Source: an uncultured Ruminococcus sp. (GTDB lineage: Bacteria > Bacillota > Clostridia > Oscillospirales > CAG-272). Taken from it: DNA of 63,949 nt. A program made the translations under genes and the position numbers. The notes beneath the pieces are model-generated. The model was not told where the DNA came from. It did no database searches and saw only the letters and a list, made by a program, of their open reading frames with translations. Of the stretch, positions 41,639 through 49,963 are shown piece after piece (the stretch's first letter is position 1; each line of letters begins with the position of its first letter). The stretch covers positions 1 through 63,949 of the forward strand of contig CAJKRH010000005.1 of NCBI GenBank assembly GCA_905202255.1. The letters run 5' to 3'.

Positions 41639-42721
41639 TTATTTAGAATATTTCTCCACGATTTTCTTCATCTCGTCAAGCTTGGATATCGTGTCGAGCG
41701 TGAGCTTGAGCTGCGCTCTGCCGCGCTCGAGATTGTGCTTCGGTCTGTCCTCGGCTACTCTGAAATATACATCGCCATTCAGATAGTCCCCGAGAAAACG
41801 GAGCACAAGCTCATATGTGAGTATCACCACGGAAACAGGAAGCATATCGCGCTCGTTTTCGGTTATATTCGCGCCGATACCGTCAAGGAAGCCGTGCGTA
41901 TACTGCTCGAAAAGGTCAAGTCTGTGATAAACCTTTGATAGGTCACGCTCGTCCTCGGCGCTGTTGCAGGCGGCAAAGCGCACGCCATCGCCGAAATCGT
42001 AGAGAAGCGAGCCGGGCATTACCGTATCGAGGTCGATAACGCAGACGCCCTCGCCCGTTACATTGTCAAGCATGACATTGTTGAGCTTTGTATCGTTGTG
42101 CGTAACGCGAAGCGGCAGTTTACCGTTTGCGAGTCCGTCCACTATCATGTGCGCATATGGCTCAAGCGCATAAATCTGCTCTATTTCCTTTTCGCATTCC
42201 GCTCTTCTCTCGGGAGAAGCATGCTCCACAGCCGCCTTGAAGTCGGCAAAGCGGCTCACCGTATTGTGAAAATTCGGTATCGTTTCAAAAAGGGTAGATG
42301 CATCATAATCGCCGAGCAGGCGCTGGAATTTGCCGAAAGCCTTTGCCGCATAGTAAAGCGACATTTCGTTTTCCGCCGCCTGAATGGATTTCGCGCCCTC
42401 TATAAATTTGTATACGCGCCAGCAACCGCCGTCCTCTGCTCTGTACCAGAGCTTGCCGTCCTTTGCCCTGATAACAGTCATCGCCTCTCTCTCGGGGTCG
42501 TCCACTCTTGCGGAGATGTATTTGCAGACATTTTCTATATTCTGCATCAGCTCGTCGGGATTTTTGAAAACATTCGTATTTATTTTCTGGAGAATATAAT
42601 CCTTCCCGCTGTCTGTCGATATCTTATATGTACTGTTTATAAGTCCTTCGGTTATAGGAGTGCTCTCAATCGGTGTTCCGTTTATATCAAATTTTTCGCT
42701 TATAAATATAGTAAATTTCAT
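41639..42721 (-). CDS. Aminoglycoside-phosphotransferase-fold sugar kinase, NahK-like
   Basis: The 360-residue protein has the APH kinase fold: a nucleotide-binding start (ITEGLINSTYKI, YILQKINTNVFKNPDELMQNI), the catalytic loop THNDTKLNNVM (~213) and metal-binding DLDTVMPG (~234). The first blocks resemble N-acetylhexosamine 1-kinase (NahK) of the galacto-N-biose/lacto-N-biose pathway, which works on mucin and milk glycans. That fits the fucosidase in the same region. A homoserine- or choline-kinase-like function cannot be excluded. It is alone on its strand between two terminators. Confidence 0.8.
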   Translation of the reverse strand: MKFTIFISEKFDINGTPIESTPITEGLINSTYKISTDSGKDYILQKINTNVFKNPDELMQNIENVCKYISARVDDPEREAMTVIRAKDGKLWYRAEDGGCWRVYKFIEGAKSIQAAENEMSLYYAAKAFGKFQRLLGDYDASTLFETIPNFHNTVSRFADFKAAVEHASPERRAECEKEIEQIYALEPYAHMIVDGLANGKLPLRVTHNDTKLNNVMLDNVTGEGVCVIDLDTVMPGSLLYDFGDGVRFAACNSAEDERDLSKVYHRLDLFEQYTHGFLDGIGANITENERDMLPVSVVILTYELVLRFLGDYLNGDVYFRVAEDRPKHNLERGRAQLKLTLDTISKLDEMKKIVEKYSK

Positions 42722-42818
42722 GTTGCCTCCGATGAAAATTTTTTGTTCTTTTCTATAATATCACACATTTTATATTTTTGCAAGTATAAAATTGCTCTTT
42801 TTCATTTTTCCTCATATA

Positions 42819-42847
42819 TTGACAAAACCCGCACGACATGATAGAAT
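42819..42847 (+). promoter_or_regulatory. Sigma-A promoter of the FNT-type channel gene
   Basis: TTGACA (42819-42824), 17 bases, TAGAAT (42842-42847), 31 bases upstream of the ATG. Confidence 0.75.
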
Positions 42848-42878
42848 ATTTTATACATATAAAATCTCTGGAGGAAAA

Positions 42879-43493
42879 ATGAAATACTTATCTGCATTTA
42901 TTAAAGCCGTTTTCGCCGGAATCTGCGTCGGCATCGCGGGATTTATGTACTGCCGCATCAGCGACAAAAATCTCGGTGCCGTTCTTTTTACCTTTGCACT
43001 CTTCATGGTAGTCACCTGCGGATTTTTTCTTTTTACGGGAAAAGACGGCTACATCTTCGAAAACCCGCCTTCTTATCTGCTCATTCTGCTCATAACATGG
43101 ACAGGCAATTTCGCGGGAACATGGCTTGTCGCCGCGCTCACGAACCTCACCCGTATGTCTGTCTCACAGACAGCCGCCGCATTTACGGCTGCGCGCCTTG
43201 ATGACAGCCTTCTCAGCCTTTTTGTGCTCGGCATATTCTGCAATCTGCTTATGTTTTTCGGCGTGGACGGATATAAAAACATAAAGCACGATGTCGGAAA
43301 ATACATAGTACTTTTCCTTTCGATTTCACTTTTCATCCTCTGCGGATTTGAGCATTGCGTAGCGGATATGTTTTATTTTGCCGCCGCTCGCATGATAACC
43401 GGCGAAACCATGCTCCGCCTCGCCGTGATAACAGCCGGAAATATGGTCGGCTCCGTGCTTCTGCCGCTCTCGCGCAGACTTTTCCGCGACTGA
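42879..43493 (+). CDS. Formate/nitrite transporter (FNT) family protein, short form
   Basis: The 204-residue membrane protein starts at ATG 42879 with GGAGG six bases upstream. It has about six hydrophobic helices and the FNT-type blocks GNFAGTWLVA (~75) and GFEHCVADMFYFAA (~150), the latter replacing the FEHSIANMF signature of formate channels with Cys and Val/Asp changes. FNT channels are usually 250-290 residues, so this is a short version. It probably exports or imports a small monocarboxylate such as formate, a fermentation end product. The pore residues should be inspected before assigning formate. Confidence 0.82.
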   Translation: MKYLSAFIKAVFAGICVGIAGFMYCRISDKNLGAVLFTFALFMVVTCGFFLFTGKDGYIFENPPSYLLILLITWTGNFAGTWLVAALTNLTRMSVSQTAAAFTAARLDDSLLSLFVLGIFCNLLMFFGVDGYKNIKHDVGKYIVLFLSISLFILCGFEHCVADMFYFAAARMITGETMLRLAVITAGNMVGSVLLPLSRRLFRD

Positions 43494-43538
43494 AGCTTGT
43501 TTTTTCCGAATTTATCGGCTTTTTTAATCAAATATCTA

Positions 43539-43567
43539 TTTACAAGACCGATTTATTATGATAAAAT
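43539..43567 (+). promoter_or_regulatory. Sigma-A promoter of the PfkB-like / ruvX / glyQS run
   Basis: TTTACA (43539-43544), 17 bases, TAAAAT (43562-43567). Confidence 0.55.
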
Positions 43568-43600
43568 ATATTTTATAAATCAATAAGGACGGCTATTATT

Positions 43601-44662
43601 ATGGATAAGAAAATTCTCGTAATAGGAAACAGCTACATGAACCTGCGCATGAAGATAAATCCGAAGAAAAAAGAAGGAAATACCGTTGAAAGCGGAGCTT
43701 ATCGTTTTCACGCCTTCGGGAAAAGTGTTTCCACGGCAATCTCCATAGCCAAGCTTGGCGGCTCTTGCGCCTTCTGCACAAAGCTCGGCGCCGATACAAA
43801 CGGTGAACGCCTCATGCGTTACTACGAAAAGTGCGGTATCATCACCGACAATACAGAGACCGTTCAGGGTTATCAGACAGGCATGAGCGTCACTCTCTAT
43901 GACGATCTCGGCGGTCATACAAATTATGTTTCCCGCGGAGTCGGCGAGCTTATTTCAAGAGAGGATATTGATAATGCACTCGCTTCATATCCCGATGCGC
44001 TCATAGTTCCGCAGGAGCCTTTGCTCGTGGCTCACGAGGTTGAAGAGGAAATCTCCATCGAGGACGATCTCTCGGAGGAAAAGGATGATTCCGAAGAAAA
44101 GCGCGTGCATATAGTAAAGCGCACAGAATATGAGGATCTCGCGGTATATGCGCTGAACCGCGCAACCGAGCAGGGACTCGACCTGATTTTAGAATACAAT
44201 TCGCATACGGCAAAGCTCCCGCTGGAGAGTCTCAAAAATGTAAAAACACTCATTATCTCCGAGGATGAGATATATGCGCTCACAGGCTTCTTCCCCGATA
44301 CGGCGGATAAGGCTGTCCGCGCGATAATTTCGCTCTCCGCAAAGATAAAGGCAAAATTCTATGTGATAAACAGAAAGGGCACTTCGTTTGTATATGACGG
44401 AAATACCTACGAATATGCAGAGGCGCCGCATACGCTGAAAACCGCCGCTGAGGGAAAGGAATTTTTCTCTCCCATATACATCGGCGCTTACGCATATGAA
44501 TTTTTCAAGAGCCGCCATCCCGTGCGCGCCGCAAGATATGCGCAGATAGTGACGCTTCTCGCCCGCGCGGCAAACGGCAATCTCGAATATATCCCGAGCA
44601 AAGCCGATATAGAAAAGTACATGGCTGAAAACAAGATCGGCCTCAACAGAAACAGCTTCTGA
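43601..44662 (+). CDS. PfkB/ribokinase-fold protein with degenerate active site
   Basis: The 353-residue protein has the PfkB N-terminus (ILVIGNSYMNLRMKI, then FHAFGKSVSTAISIAKLGGSCAFCTKLGADTNG) that binds the sugar. The C-terminal family signature, normally DTTGAGDxF with the catalytic Asp and anion hole, is replaced by TAAEGKEFFSPIYIGAYAYEF, with no GAGD. A strongly acidic insert (EVEEEISIEDDLSEEKDDSEEK, ~145-167) is also unusual. It therefore looks like a non-catalytic or altered-specificity paralogue. It is 12 bases upstream of ruvX and appears cotranscribed with it and glyQS, which gives no hint of a substrate. Confidence 0.82.
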   Translation: MDKKILVIGNSYMNLRMKINPKKKEGNTVESGAYRFHAFGKSVSTAISIAKLGGSCAFCTKLGADTNGERLMRYYEKCGIITDNTETVQGYQTGMSVTLYDDLGGHTNYVSRGVGELISREDIDNALASYPDALIVPQEPLLVAHEVEEEISIEDDLSEEKDDSEEKRVHIVKRTEYEDLAVYALNRATEQGLDLILEYNSHTAKLPLESLKNVKTLIISEDEIYALTGFFPDTADKAVRAIISLSAKIKAKFYVINRKGTSFVYDGNTYEYAEAPHTLKTAAEGKEFFSPIYIGAYAYEFFKSRHPVRAARYAQIVTLLARAANGNLEYIPSKADIEKYMAENKIGLNRNSF

Positions 44663-44674
44663 GCGGGAGGCAAG

Positions 44675-45121
44675 ATGGCAGAAAAAATACTCGGCGTCGA
44701 TTTCGGCGCAGCAAGAACGGGACTTGCCGTTTCCGATGACCTCGGAATGTATGCGCACGGCATAGGAAATATCAAAAGCTACAATGTCGGAAAAGCCGCG
44801 GCGGAAATCGCGGAAAAGGCAAAGGAGCTTTCGGTCAGCCTCATCGTCGTCGGCAAGCCCGTGAATATGGACGGCTCTCTCGGAGAAAAGGCGCAGAGCG
44901 CCATGGCTTTTGCCGATATGATAGGCGGGCTCTGCGATATTCCCGTCACGCTGTATGACGAGCGCTGTACCACCGTTATGGCGCATATGTATCTGCGCGA
45001 ATCCGGCATCAAAACAAAAAATCACCGTGCCACGGTCGATTCGCTCGCGGCGCAGATAATCCTGCAGGATTATATGGACATGATAAAAAATAAAAAATCT
45101 AATGAAATGAAGGATAAATGA
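44675..45121 (+). CDS. ruvX: Holliday junction resolvase-like / pre-16S rRNA nuclease RuvX (YqgF)
   Basis: A 148-residue YqgF-family protein with an RNase H-like fold. It starts ILGVDFGAARTGLAVSDDLG (first catalytic Asp), has IVVGKPVNMDGSLGEKAQ near residue 58, and YDERCTTVMAH with the catalytic Glu near 96, ending VDSLAAQIILQDYM with the last Asp. In E. coli the homologue matures the 5' end of 16S rRNA. GGGAGG lies seven bases before the ATG. Its stop overlaps the glyQS start. Confidence 0.94.
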   Translation: MAEKILGVDFGAARTGLAVSDDLGMYAHGIGNIKSYNVGKAAAEIAEKAKELSVSLIVVGKPVNMDGSLGEKAQSAMAFADMIGGLCDIPVTLYDERCTTVMAHMYLRESGIKTKNHRATVDSLAAQIILQDYMDMIKNKKSNEMKDK

Positions 45122-46521
45122 CGATGAAAAACACAGAAAAAACAATGGATAAGCTCGTTGCGCTCTGTAAAAACCGCGGCTTTGTTTTTGCCGGCTCCGA
45201 AATTTACGGCGGTCTTGCAAATACATGGGATTACGGTCCTCTCGGCGTAGAGCTGAAAAACAATATCAAGAAAGCATGGTGGAAGAAATTCGTCACCGAA
45301 AGCCCCTACAATGTAGGTCTTGACGCGGCCATTCTCATGAATCCGCAGACATGGGTTGCTTCCGGTCACCTCGGCGGCTTCTCCGACCCGCTCATGGACT
45401 GTCGCGAATGCAAGGAGCGCTTCCGCGCGGACAAGCTTATCGAGGATTACTGCGAAAAGACAGGCAAAGCTCTCGAAAAGCCCATCGATGCTTTTTCGCA
45501 GGAAGAAATGAAAAATTTTATCGAGGAAAACAATATCCCCTGCCCCTCCTGCGGCAAGCATAATTTCACGGATATCCGTCAGTTCAATCTGATGTTCAAG
45601 ACATTCCAGGGCGTAACAGAAGACGCCAAGAACACGGTTTATCTCCGCCCCGAAACGGCACAGGGTATCTTCGTAAACTTCGTCAATGTTCAGCGCACCA
45701 CTCGCAAGAAACTGCCTTTCGGTATCGGTCAGATAGGCAAGTCCTTCCGCAATGAGATAACCCCCGGAAACTTCATTTTCCGCGTCCGCGAATTTGAGCA
45801 GATGGAACTTGAATTTTTCTGCGAGCCGGATACCGACCTTGAGTGGTTCTCATACTGGCGTTCTTTCTGCAAGAACTGGCTTCTCAGCCTCGGCATGAAA
45901 GAAGAAAATCTCCGCCTGCGCGACCATGACCCCGAGGAGCTTTGCTTCTATTCCAAGGCAACAACCGACTTCGAATTCATGTTCCCGTTCGGTTGGGGCG
46001 AGCTCTGGGGCGTTGCCGACCGCACGGACTATGACCTCACTCAGCATCAGAATACCTCCGGCAAAGACCTCACATACTTTGACCCCGACAAGAATACACG
46101 CTATATTCCCTATGTTGTGGAGCCCAGTCTCGGCGTTGAGCGTTCGTTCCTCGCGTTCCTCACGGAAGCCTACGACGAAGAAACTCTCGAGGGCGGCGAT
46201 GTACGCACGGTGCTTCATTTCCATCCCGCACTCGCTCCTTTCAAGGCGGCTGTCCTGCCCCTTTCAAAGAAGCTCGGCGATAAGGCTATGGAGATTCACA
46301 ATAATCTCGCAAAGCACTTCCCCGTCGATTATGATGAGACAGGCTCTATCGGCAAGCGCTATCGCCGCGAGGATGAGATAGGCACGCCTTTCTGCATCAC
46401 ATATGATTTCGATTCCGAAAACGACGGCTGCGTAACCGTCCGCGACCGCGATACCATGGAGCAGGTTCGCATAAAGACAGACGACCTCGTTTCCTATATC
46501 GAAGAAAAACTGGAATTCTGA
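45118..46521 (+). CDS. glyQS: Glycyl-tRNA synthetase, homodimeric class II
   Basis: The 467-residue enzyme charges tRNA-Gly in the dimeric (GlyQS) form of Firmicutes rather than the alpha/beta tetramer. It has motif 1 near GPLGVELKNNIKKAWW, motif 2 in KSFRNEITPGNFIFRVREFEQMELEFF, motif 3 in PSLGVERSFLAFL and a C-terminal anticodon-binding domain (~350-467). A CxxC-type pair (CPSCGKH) lies in the insertion domain. ATG 45118 overlaps the ruvX stop; ATG 45124 is an alternative because AAGGA is then nine bases away. No T-box leader is visible, since the gene is inside an operon. Confidence 0.96.
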   Translation: MTMKNTEKTMDKLVALCKNRGFVFAGSEIYGGLANTWDYGPLGVELKNNIKKAWWKKFVTESPYNVGLDAAILMNPQTWVASGHLGGFSDPLMDCRECKERFRADKLIEDYCEKTGKALEKPIDAFSQEEMKNFIEENNIPCPSCGKHNFTDIRQFNLMFKTFQGVTEDAKNTVYLRPETAQGIFVNFVNVQRTTRKKLPFGIGQIGKSFRNEITPGNFIFRVREFEQMELEFFCEPDTDLEWFSYWRSFCKNWLLSLGMKEENLRLRDHDPEELCFYSKATTDFEFMFPFGWGELWGVADRTDYDLTQHQNTSGKDLTYFDPDKNTRYIPYVVEPSLGVERSFLAFLTEAYDEETLEGGDVRTVLHFHPALAPFKAAVLPLSKKLGDKAMEIHNNLAKHFPVDYDETGSIGKRYRREDEIGTPFCITYDFDSENDGCVTVRDRDTMEQVRIKTDDLVSYIEEKLEF

Positions 46522-46530
46522 ATACAACCA

Positions 46531-46570
46531 AAGGAGCTGCGGCAAAATTGCCGCAGCTCCTTATTTTTTT
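46531..46570. terminator. Bidirectional terminator between glyQS and spoIIIAH
   Basis: AAGGAGCTGCGGCAA (46531-46545) and TTGCCGCAGCTCCTT (46548-46562) form a perfect stem; T run follows on the plus strand and A-rich DNA precedes it. Confidence 0.9.
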
Positions 46571-47222
46571 ATTTCTCTGCTATCGTCACATTTGCGGGAA
46601 GAATATTTGCCTGCTTATAAACGATTTCGAGTATCTGCGAGAGCTGATTGGGCTTGAGACCCTCGCTCTTTACGATAATGTTTGCCTTGTCGCCGTTTAT
46701 GACGGCTACGCATTCATCAAAACCCTTTGCTTTTATGAGCGTCTCGATATTGGCTTCCTTTTCGATAGTTGCCGCGATTGCAGCTATATCGGCAAGCGCC
46801 TGTTCTTTTGCCGCGTCAAGGCTTTTTGCATCGTCGACAACACCCTGAAGAACCTCCATAGCCTCGTCTCTTGCGCGCTGTCTTTCTATCTGCGATGCGG
46901 CAAAATAATTTGATTCCGTATTCGTCTTGTCATCTACATTGACATTACCGGAGGGCTGGTCTTTTCCGGAATCGGGCTTGTCGGTCTTGCCGAAGATAGC
47001 CCAGTTTACATATACGGCGGCACCGATGAGCAGTACGGAAAGAACAATCACAAGATTGCGCACGCCGAATTTTTTGATGCCTTTTTTCACGCTGTCACCC
47101 GTGAAAATACTGCCGAATTTGAAATTGTGTTCCTTTGCCTCGGGGAGGCTGAGTACGGCTTCCTCTCCCTCTACCTGATTTGCCATGCCCGCTCTGATAG
47201 CGGCTCTCTCTTCGTTTCTCAT
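46569..47222 (-). CDS. spoIIIAH: Stage III sporulation protein AH
   Basis: SpoIIIAH is a mother-cell membrane protein whose outer ring domain binds SpoIIQ of the forespore, forming the feeding-tube channel. The 217-residue protein has a cytoplasmic N-terminus of ~55 residues, one membrane helix (~57-76, LVIVLSVLLIGAAVYVNW), a disordered Gly/Asp/Lys linker and a YscJ/FliF-like ring-building domain (~115-217). The long helix ASQIERQRARDEAMEVLQ is typical. It is the last gene of the spoIIIA operon. Confidence 0.93.
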   Translation of the reverse strand: MRNEERAAIRAGMANQVEGEEAVLSLPEAKEHNFKFGSIFTGDSVKKGIKKFGVRNLVIVLSVLLIGAAVYVNWAIFGKTDKPDSGKDQPSGNVNVDDKTNTESNYFAASQIERQRARDEAMEVLQGVVDDAKSLDAAKEQALADIAAIAATIEKEANIETLIKAKGFDECVAVINGDKANIIVKSEGLKPNQLSQILEIVYKQANILPANVTIAEK

Positions 47223-47246
47223 AATAAATCTCCTTAATATAAAAAT

Positions 47247-47753
47247 TTATTTTACCCCGACAATACAGATTCTGTTGCTCGGAAGTCCCAGCGCCGTCGA
47301 TATGACCGAGATAAGCTTGGCTTGCAGTCCCGGGTCATCGCCGCCGCGGCACGCAACGGAAACGCCCTCAACGGGAGGATATATTTCCTTTTGCAATATG
47401 AGTGTGCCCGAGCCGTTTTCCTTGCGCACGGTTATGTATTCCCTGTCCGTGCCGCTCTCGCCCGACTTTTCATCAGAAACATAAACATACTGCACTCCGT
47501 CGCTGACGGTTACGATAACGCTCACATTGTCCGAACCTGTTATTTGCCTCGTTATGGTTCTAATTTTATTCTCGAGGCTCTCTATATATGCCAAAGTTGC
47601 GTTATCTTCCGTATTTTCTGCGGTATTTTTTTGCGCCACCGTCTTTTTGCCGCCCGATGAACCTATTATCACGAGCAAAACGCCGAAAATACCGAGCGCG
47701 GCAAGTATGGCAAGCTTCAGCTTCGGCGGCATATCCTTAAGCTTTGTTTTCAA
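47247..47753 (-). CDS. spoIIIAG: Stage III sporulation protein AG
   Basis: SpoIIIAG forms a large 30-fold ring in the intermembrane space of the developing spore. The 168-residue product has one membrane helix (~12-30, LAILAALGIFGVLLVIIG) and a ring domain containing IRTITRQITGSDNVSVIVTVSDG and YPPVEGVSVACRGGDDP. The start is taken as TTG 47753, with GGAGG eight bases upstream; the GTG at 47762 would sit directly against that site. It lies 24 bases upstream of spoIIIAH. Confidence 0.92.
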   Translation of the reverse strand: MKTKLKDMPPKLKLAILAALGIFGVLLVIIGSSGGKKTVAQKNTAENTEDNATLAYIESLENKIRTITRQITGSDNVSVIVTVSDGVQYVYVSDEKSGESGTDREYITVRKENGSGTLILQKEIYPPVEGVSVACRGGDDPGLQAKLISVISTALGLPSNRICIVGVK

Positions 47754-47758
47754 TTCCC

Positions 47759-48244
47759 TCACCTCCCGTAGATAATTTCTATTTCAGTTTTGTGGAGAAA
47801 CATTTCATCAAGCTCCGCTTTTATCTTTTCCGAAGGTGCGCTCTTCGGCAGAGTCAGCGTCAGCTTTTTTATCTCGACGCACGAAGTGTCGCTTTCGTCA
47901 AGCGTAACCCCGACGCTGATGCTCTCCTTTGCAATGCCGTATTTTTCGCTGATATAATTTCGCACGGATGCGGCAATATTCTTTCGCGTCTGCTCTATGA
48001 GTATCCCCTCCGCATCTGGATTTTCGCCCGTTTCATATGCGGTGCCGTCGCCGATATCGGCGATATAACCGGAGATACCGCCTATCACCTGCACCGTCGG
48101 AATGCAGATTGCCGCCGCCGTGCAGAGCAGGCAGATATATCTTATATATTTTTTCATCTCCCCCTCAGGAGAGAGATTTATCGCCAGTCCGCTTGCCACC
48201 AGCACGCAGACAAGCATATAAACATAGCTTTTTATTTCTTCCAT
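47759..48244 (-). CDS. spoIIIAF: Stage III sporulation protein AF
   Basis: A 161-residue membrane protein of the mother-cell SpoIIIA complex. Two N-terminal helices (~5-22 and ~32-52) are followed by a ring-building-motif domain with VRNYISEKYGIAKESISVGVTLDESD and KKLTLTLPKSAPSEKIKAELDEMF. It sits 10 bases behind spoIIIAE. Identity rests on position in the operon and on the two-helix plus small ring domain layout. Confidence 0.9.
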   Translation of the reverse strand: MEEIKSYVYMLVCVLVASGLAINLSPEGEMKKYIRYICLLCTAAAICIPTVQVIGGISGYIADIGDGTAYETGENPDAEGILIEQTRKNIAASVRNYISEKYGIAKESISVGVTLDESDTSCVEIKKLTLTLPKSAPSEKIKAELDEMFLHKTEIEIIYGR

Positions 48245-48253
48245 GATATCACC

Positions 48254-49369
48254 CTATGAAATGCCGGCGAGTACGGAAAGCGAAAAGATGAAAAATACTC
48301 CCGTCACCGCCGAGAGCGAAACGAAAAAGCCCGCTATTCCCGCAGTATCGGAGAGAAATCGGCTTTCCCTCTCCAGCCCGAGCATCACGGCAAAAGAAGC
48401 CGAAAGCTCAAGCAGTGCCTTGTTTATGAGTATGCATATTATGGGCGATACGGTCATGAAAAGCACCGCCGCCGCACCCGCGATTCCTACAGCCGAGCGA
48501 ATCGTGCCGATGCTCCCCGTTATGGCGGTGAGTGCCTCGTTTATCGCTCCGCCGACTATCGGAATGAAACTGCCGACGGCAAATTTCACGCCCTTGAGTG
48601 CCAGCGAATCCGCACTTTTCGTTATGACGCTCTGAAAAGCGAGCGTGAGTGAAAGCAGAAGCATGATGAATGAAAGCAGATATGTCACCGTTTTTTTCAC
48701 CGTTGCCGTTATCCCCGAGAGTCCGGCGTTTCCGCACATGGCGCCGCCCGCCGAGATGGCAAAGCACATCTGTATCAGCGGAAAAAGCACGCCCGCGCAT
48801 ATATTTTCGAGTATAGCCAGTGTCGCCGTTATTATCCCGCCGGAAACAGCCGCCGTGCTGACCTTGCCGCTCGCATAGAGGAGCGCCGTCATCACAGGCA
48901 TCAGCTTCGTGACAAAACCCGAAAGCCCGAGGATAAAATCCTTTGTCAGCGAGAAGAGCGAGCCTGTCGCCTCATAGACGGCGGCGCAGATGCAGACCGA
49001 CGATATATACGAAAATACGCTCTTCACCGACGGGCTCGCTATGCTGTCGCCGAGCGCGCCGAGCACAGAGGAAATGACGAGTATCCCGAGCAGAAAAGCG
49101 AAGCTTTTCACCGCGCGCGGGAAAGCGGACGAGAGCATTTTTCCCGCCGCCCGCAGGAAAAATCCGATGCTCAGCTTTTCCGAGAGTCCCGATGCGCCGC
49201 CGGTGAAAAAATCGGACGGTATGTATTCCCGCATCTCCTCGGGAAGCCCCTCGTATACCGAGCCTTGTCCGAAATCCGTCTCGCTTTTATCCGTGCCATC
49301 GGCATATATGGTAGTCGATAATATTGCAATTAATATACATAAAATAATTATTATTCTTTTCATTTTCAT
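48254..49369 (-). CDS. spoIIIAE: Stage III sporulation protein AE
   Basis: The 371-residue polytopic membrane protein has a signal-like start, a short periplasmic part (YEGLPEEMREYIPSDFFTGG) typical of SpoIIIAE, and eight or so hydrophobic helices. It is thought to form part of the channel base in the engulfing membrane. The start overlaps spoIIIAD by 4 bases; two in-frame ATGs (codons 1 and 3) are close together. Confidence 0.94.
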   Translation of the reverse strand: MKMKRIIIILCILIAILSTTIYADGTDKSETDFGQGSVYEGLPEEMREYIPSDFFTGGASGLSEKLSIGFFLRAAGKMLSSAFPRAVKSFAFLLGILVISSVLGALGDSIASPSVKSVFSYISSVCICAAVYEATGSLFSLTKDFILGLSGFVTKLMPVMTALLYASGKVSTAAVSGGIITATLAILENICAGVLFPLIQMCFAISAGGAMCGNAGLSGITATVKKTVTYLLSFIMLLLSLTLAFQSVITKSADSLALKGVKFAVGSFIPIVGGAINEALTAITGSIGTIRSAVGIAGAAAVLFMTVSPIICILINKALLELSASFAVMLGLERESRFLSDTAGIAGFFVSLSAVTGVFFIFSLSVLAGIS

Positions 49370-49749
49370 TCAAGTATTTTTTGCGTCAGAGACAAAATTT
49401 CGCGTACCACAGGCAGTCCGAGCAGAAGTATGCCCACCTTGGCGGCAAACTCCAGTTTCGACGCCACAGCCCCCTCTCCGCTGTCTCTGCATATATCTGC
49501 GGCGGTCTGCGCGGCTATTCCTATGCCGAGAGCCTTCAGAACCGTGGAAAAATAAAGCGAATAAGAATTTTCCCGCGACAAACCCTCGGCAAAAGCGACT
49601 ATCGGATACATGGATGATATGGCGGAGGCGAGAATGATGATGCCCGTTATCACTCCGACAGGCATGGCAAGCTCGCTTTTTGCCGCACGCATTATGAGCG
49701 CGGCACAGACGCCGATAACGGCTATACCGCAAAGCTTTATCACCGTCAT
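49366..49749 (-). CDS. spoIIIAD: Stage III sporulation protein AD
   Basis: A 127-residue protein with about four membrane helices; MRAAKSELAMPVGVITGIIILA and EFAAKVGILLLGLPVVREILSLTQKIL are characteristic of SpoIIIAD, which resembles type III secretion and stress-export membrane subunits. It overlaps spoIIIAC and spoIIIAE by 4 bases each. Confidence 0.94.
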   Translation of the reverse strand: MTVIKLCGIAVIGVCAALIMRAAKSELAMPVGVITGIIILASAISSMYPIVAFAEGLSRENSYSLYFSTVLKALGIGIAAQTAADICRDSGEGAVASKLEFAAKVGILLLGLPVVREILSLTQKILE

Positions 49750-49940
49750 AAGCCGAATATCCCCTTTATCATGTCAAAAAGCCCGCCTATCTCACCGACA
49801 AGCATCAGGAGAACTATCACTATGCCGGCTATAGTGACAAAAAGTGCCTGCTCGTCCCTGCCCGATTTGGAAAGTATCTGATGCGCCACAGTCACAAGCA
49901 GACCGACACCTGCCACTTTCAGAATAAGCTCCGTATTCAA
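49746..49940 (-). CDS. spoIIIAC: Stage III sporulation protein AC
   Basis: A 64-residue protein with two membrane helices separated by KSGRDEQALFVT, the hallmark of SpoIIIAC. The start is TTG 49940-49938 with GGTGG about eight bases upstream. It overlaps spoIIIAD by 4 bases and follows spoIIIAB after 23. Confidence 0.94.
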   Translation of the reverse strand: MNTELILKVAGVGLLVTVAHQILSKSGRDEQALFVTIAGIVIVLLMLVGEIGGLFDMIKGIFGL

Positions 49941-49963
49941 ATAAAATCACCACCTGTTTTCGC

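Noticed and set aside
45060..45124. T-box leader for glyQS
   Set aside because: The gene starts within the end of ruvX, leaving no room for a T-box, and no AGGGTGG-type sequence is present upstream.
44189..45226. Minus-strand open frame of 345 codons across the PfkB-like gene and ruvX
   Set aside because: Both plus-strand genes match known families; the antisense frame is a by-product of codon bias.
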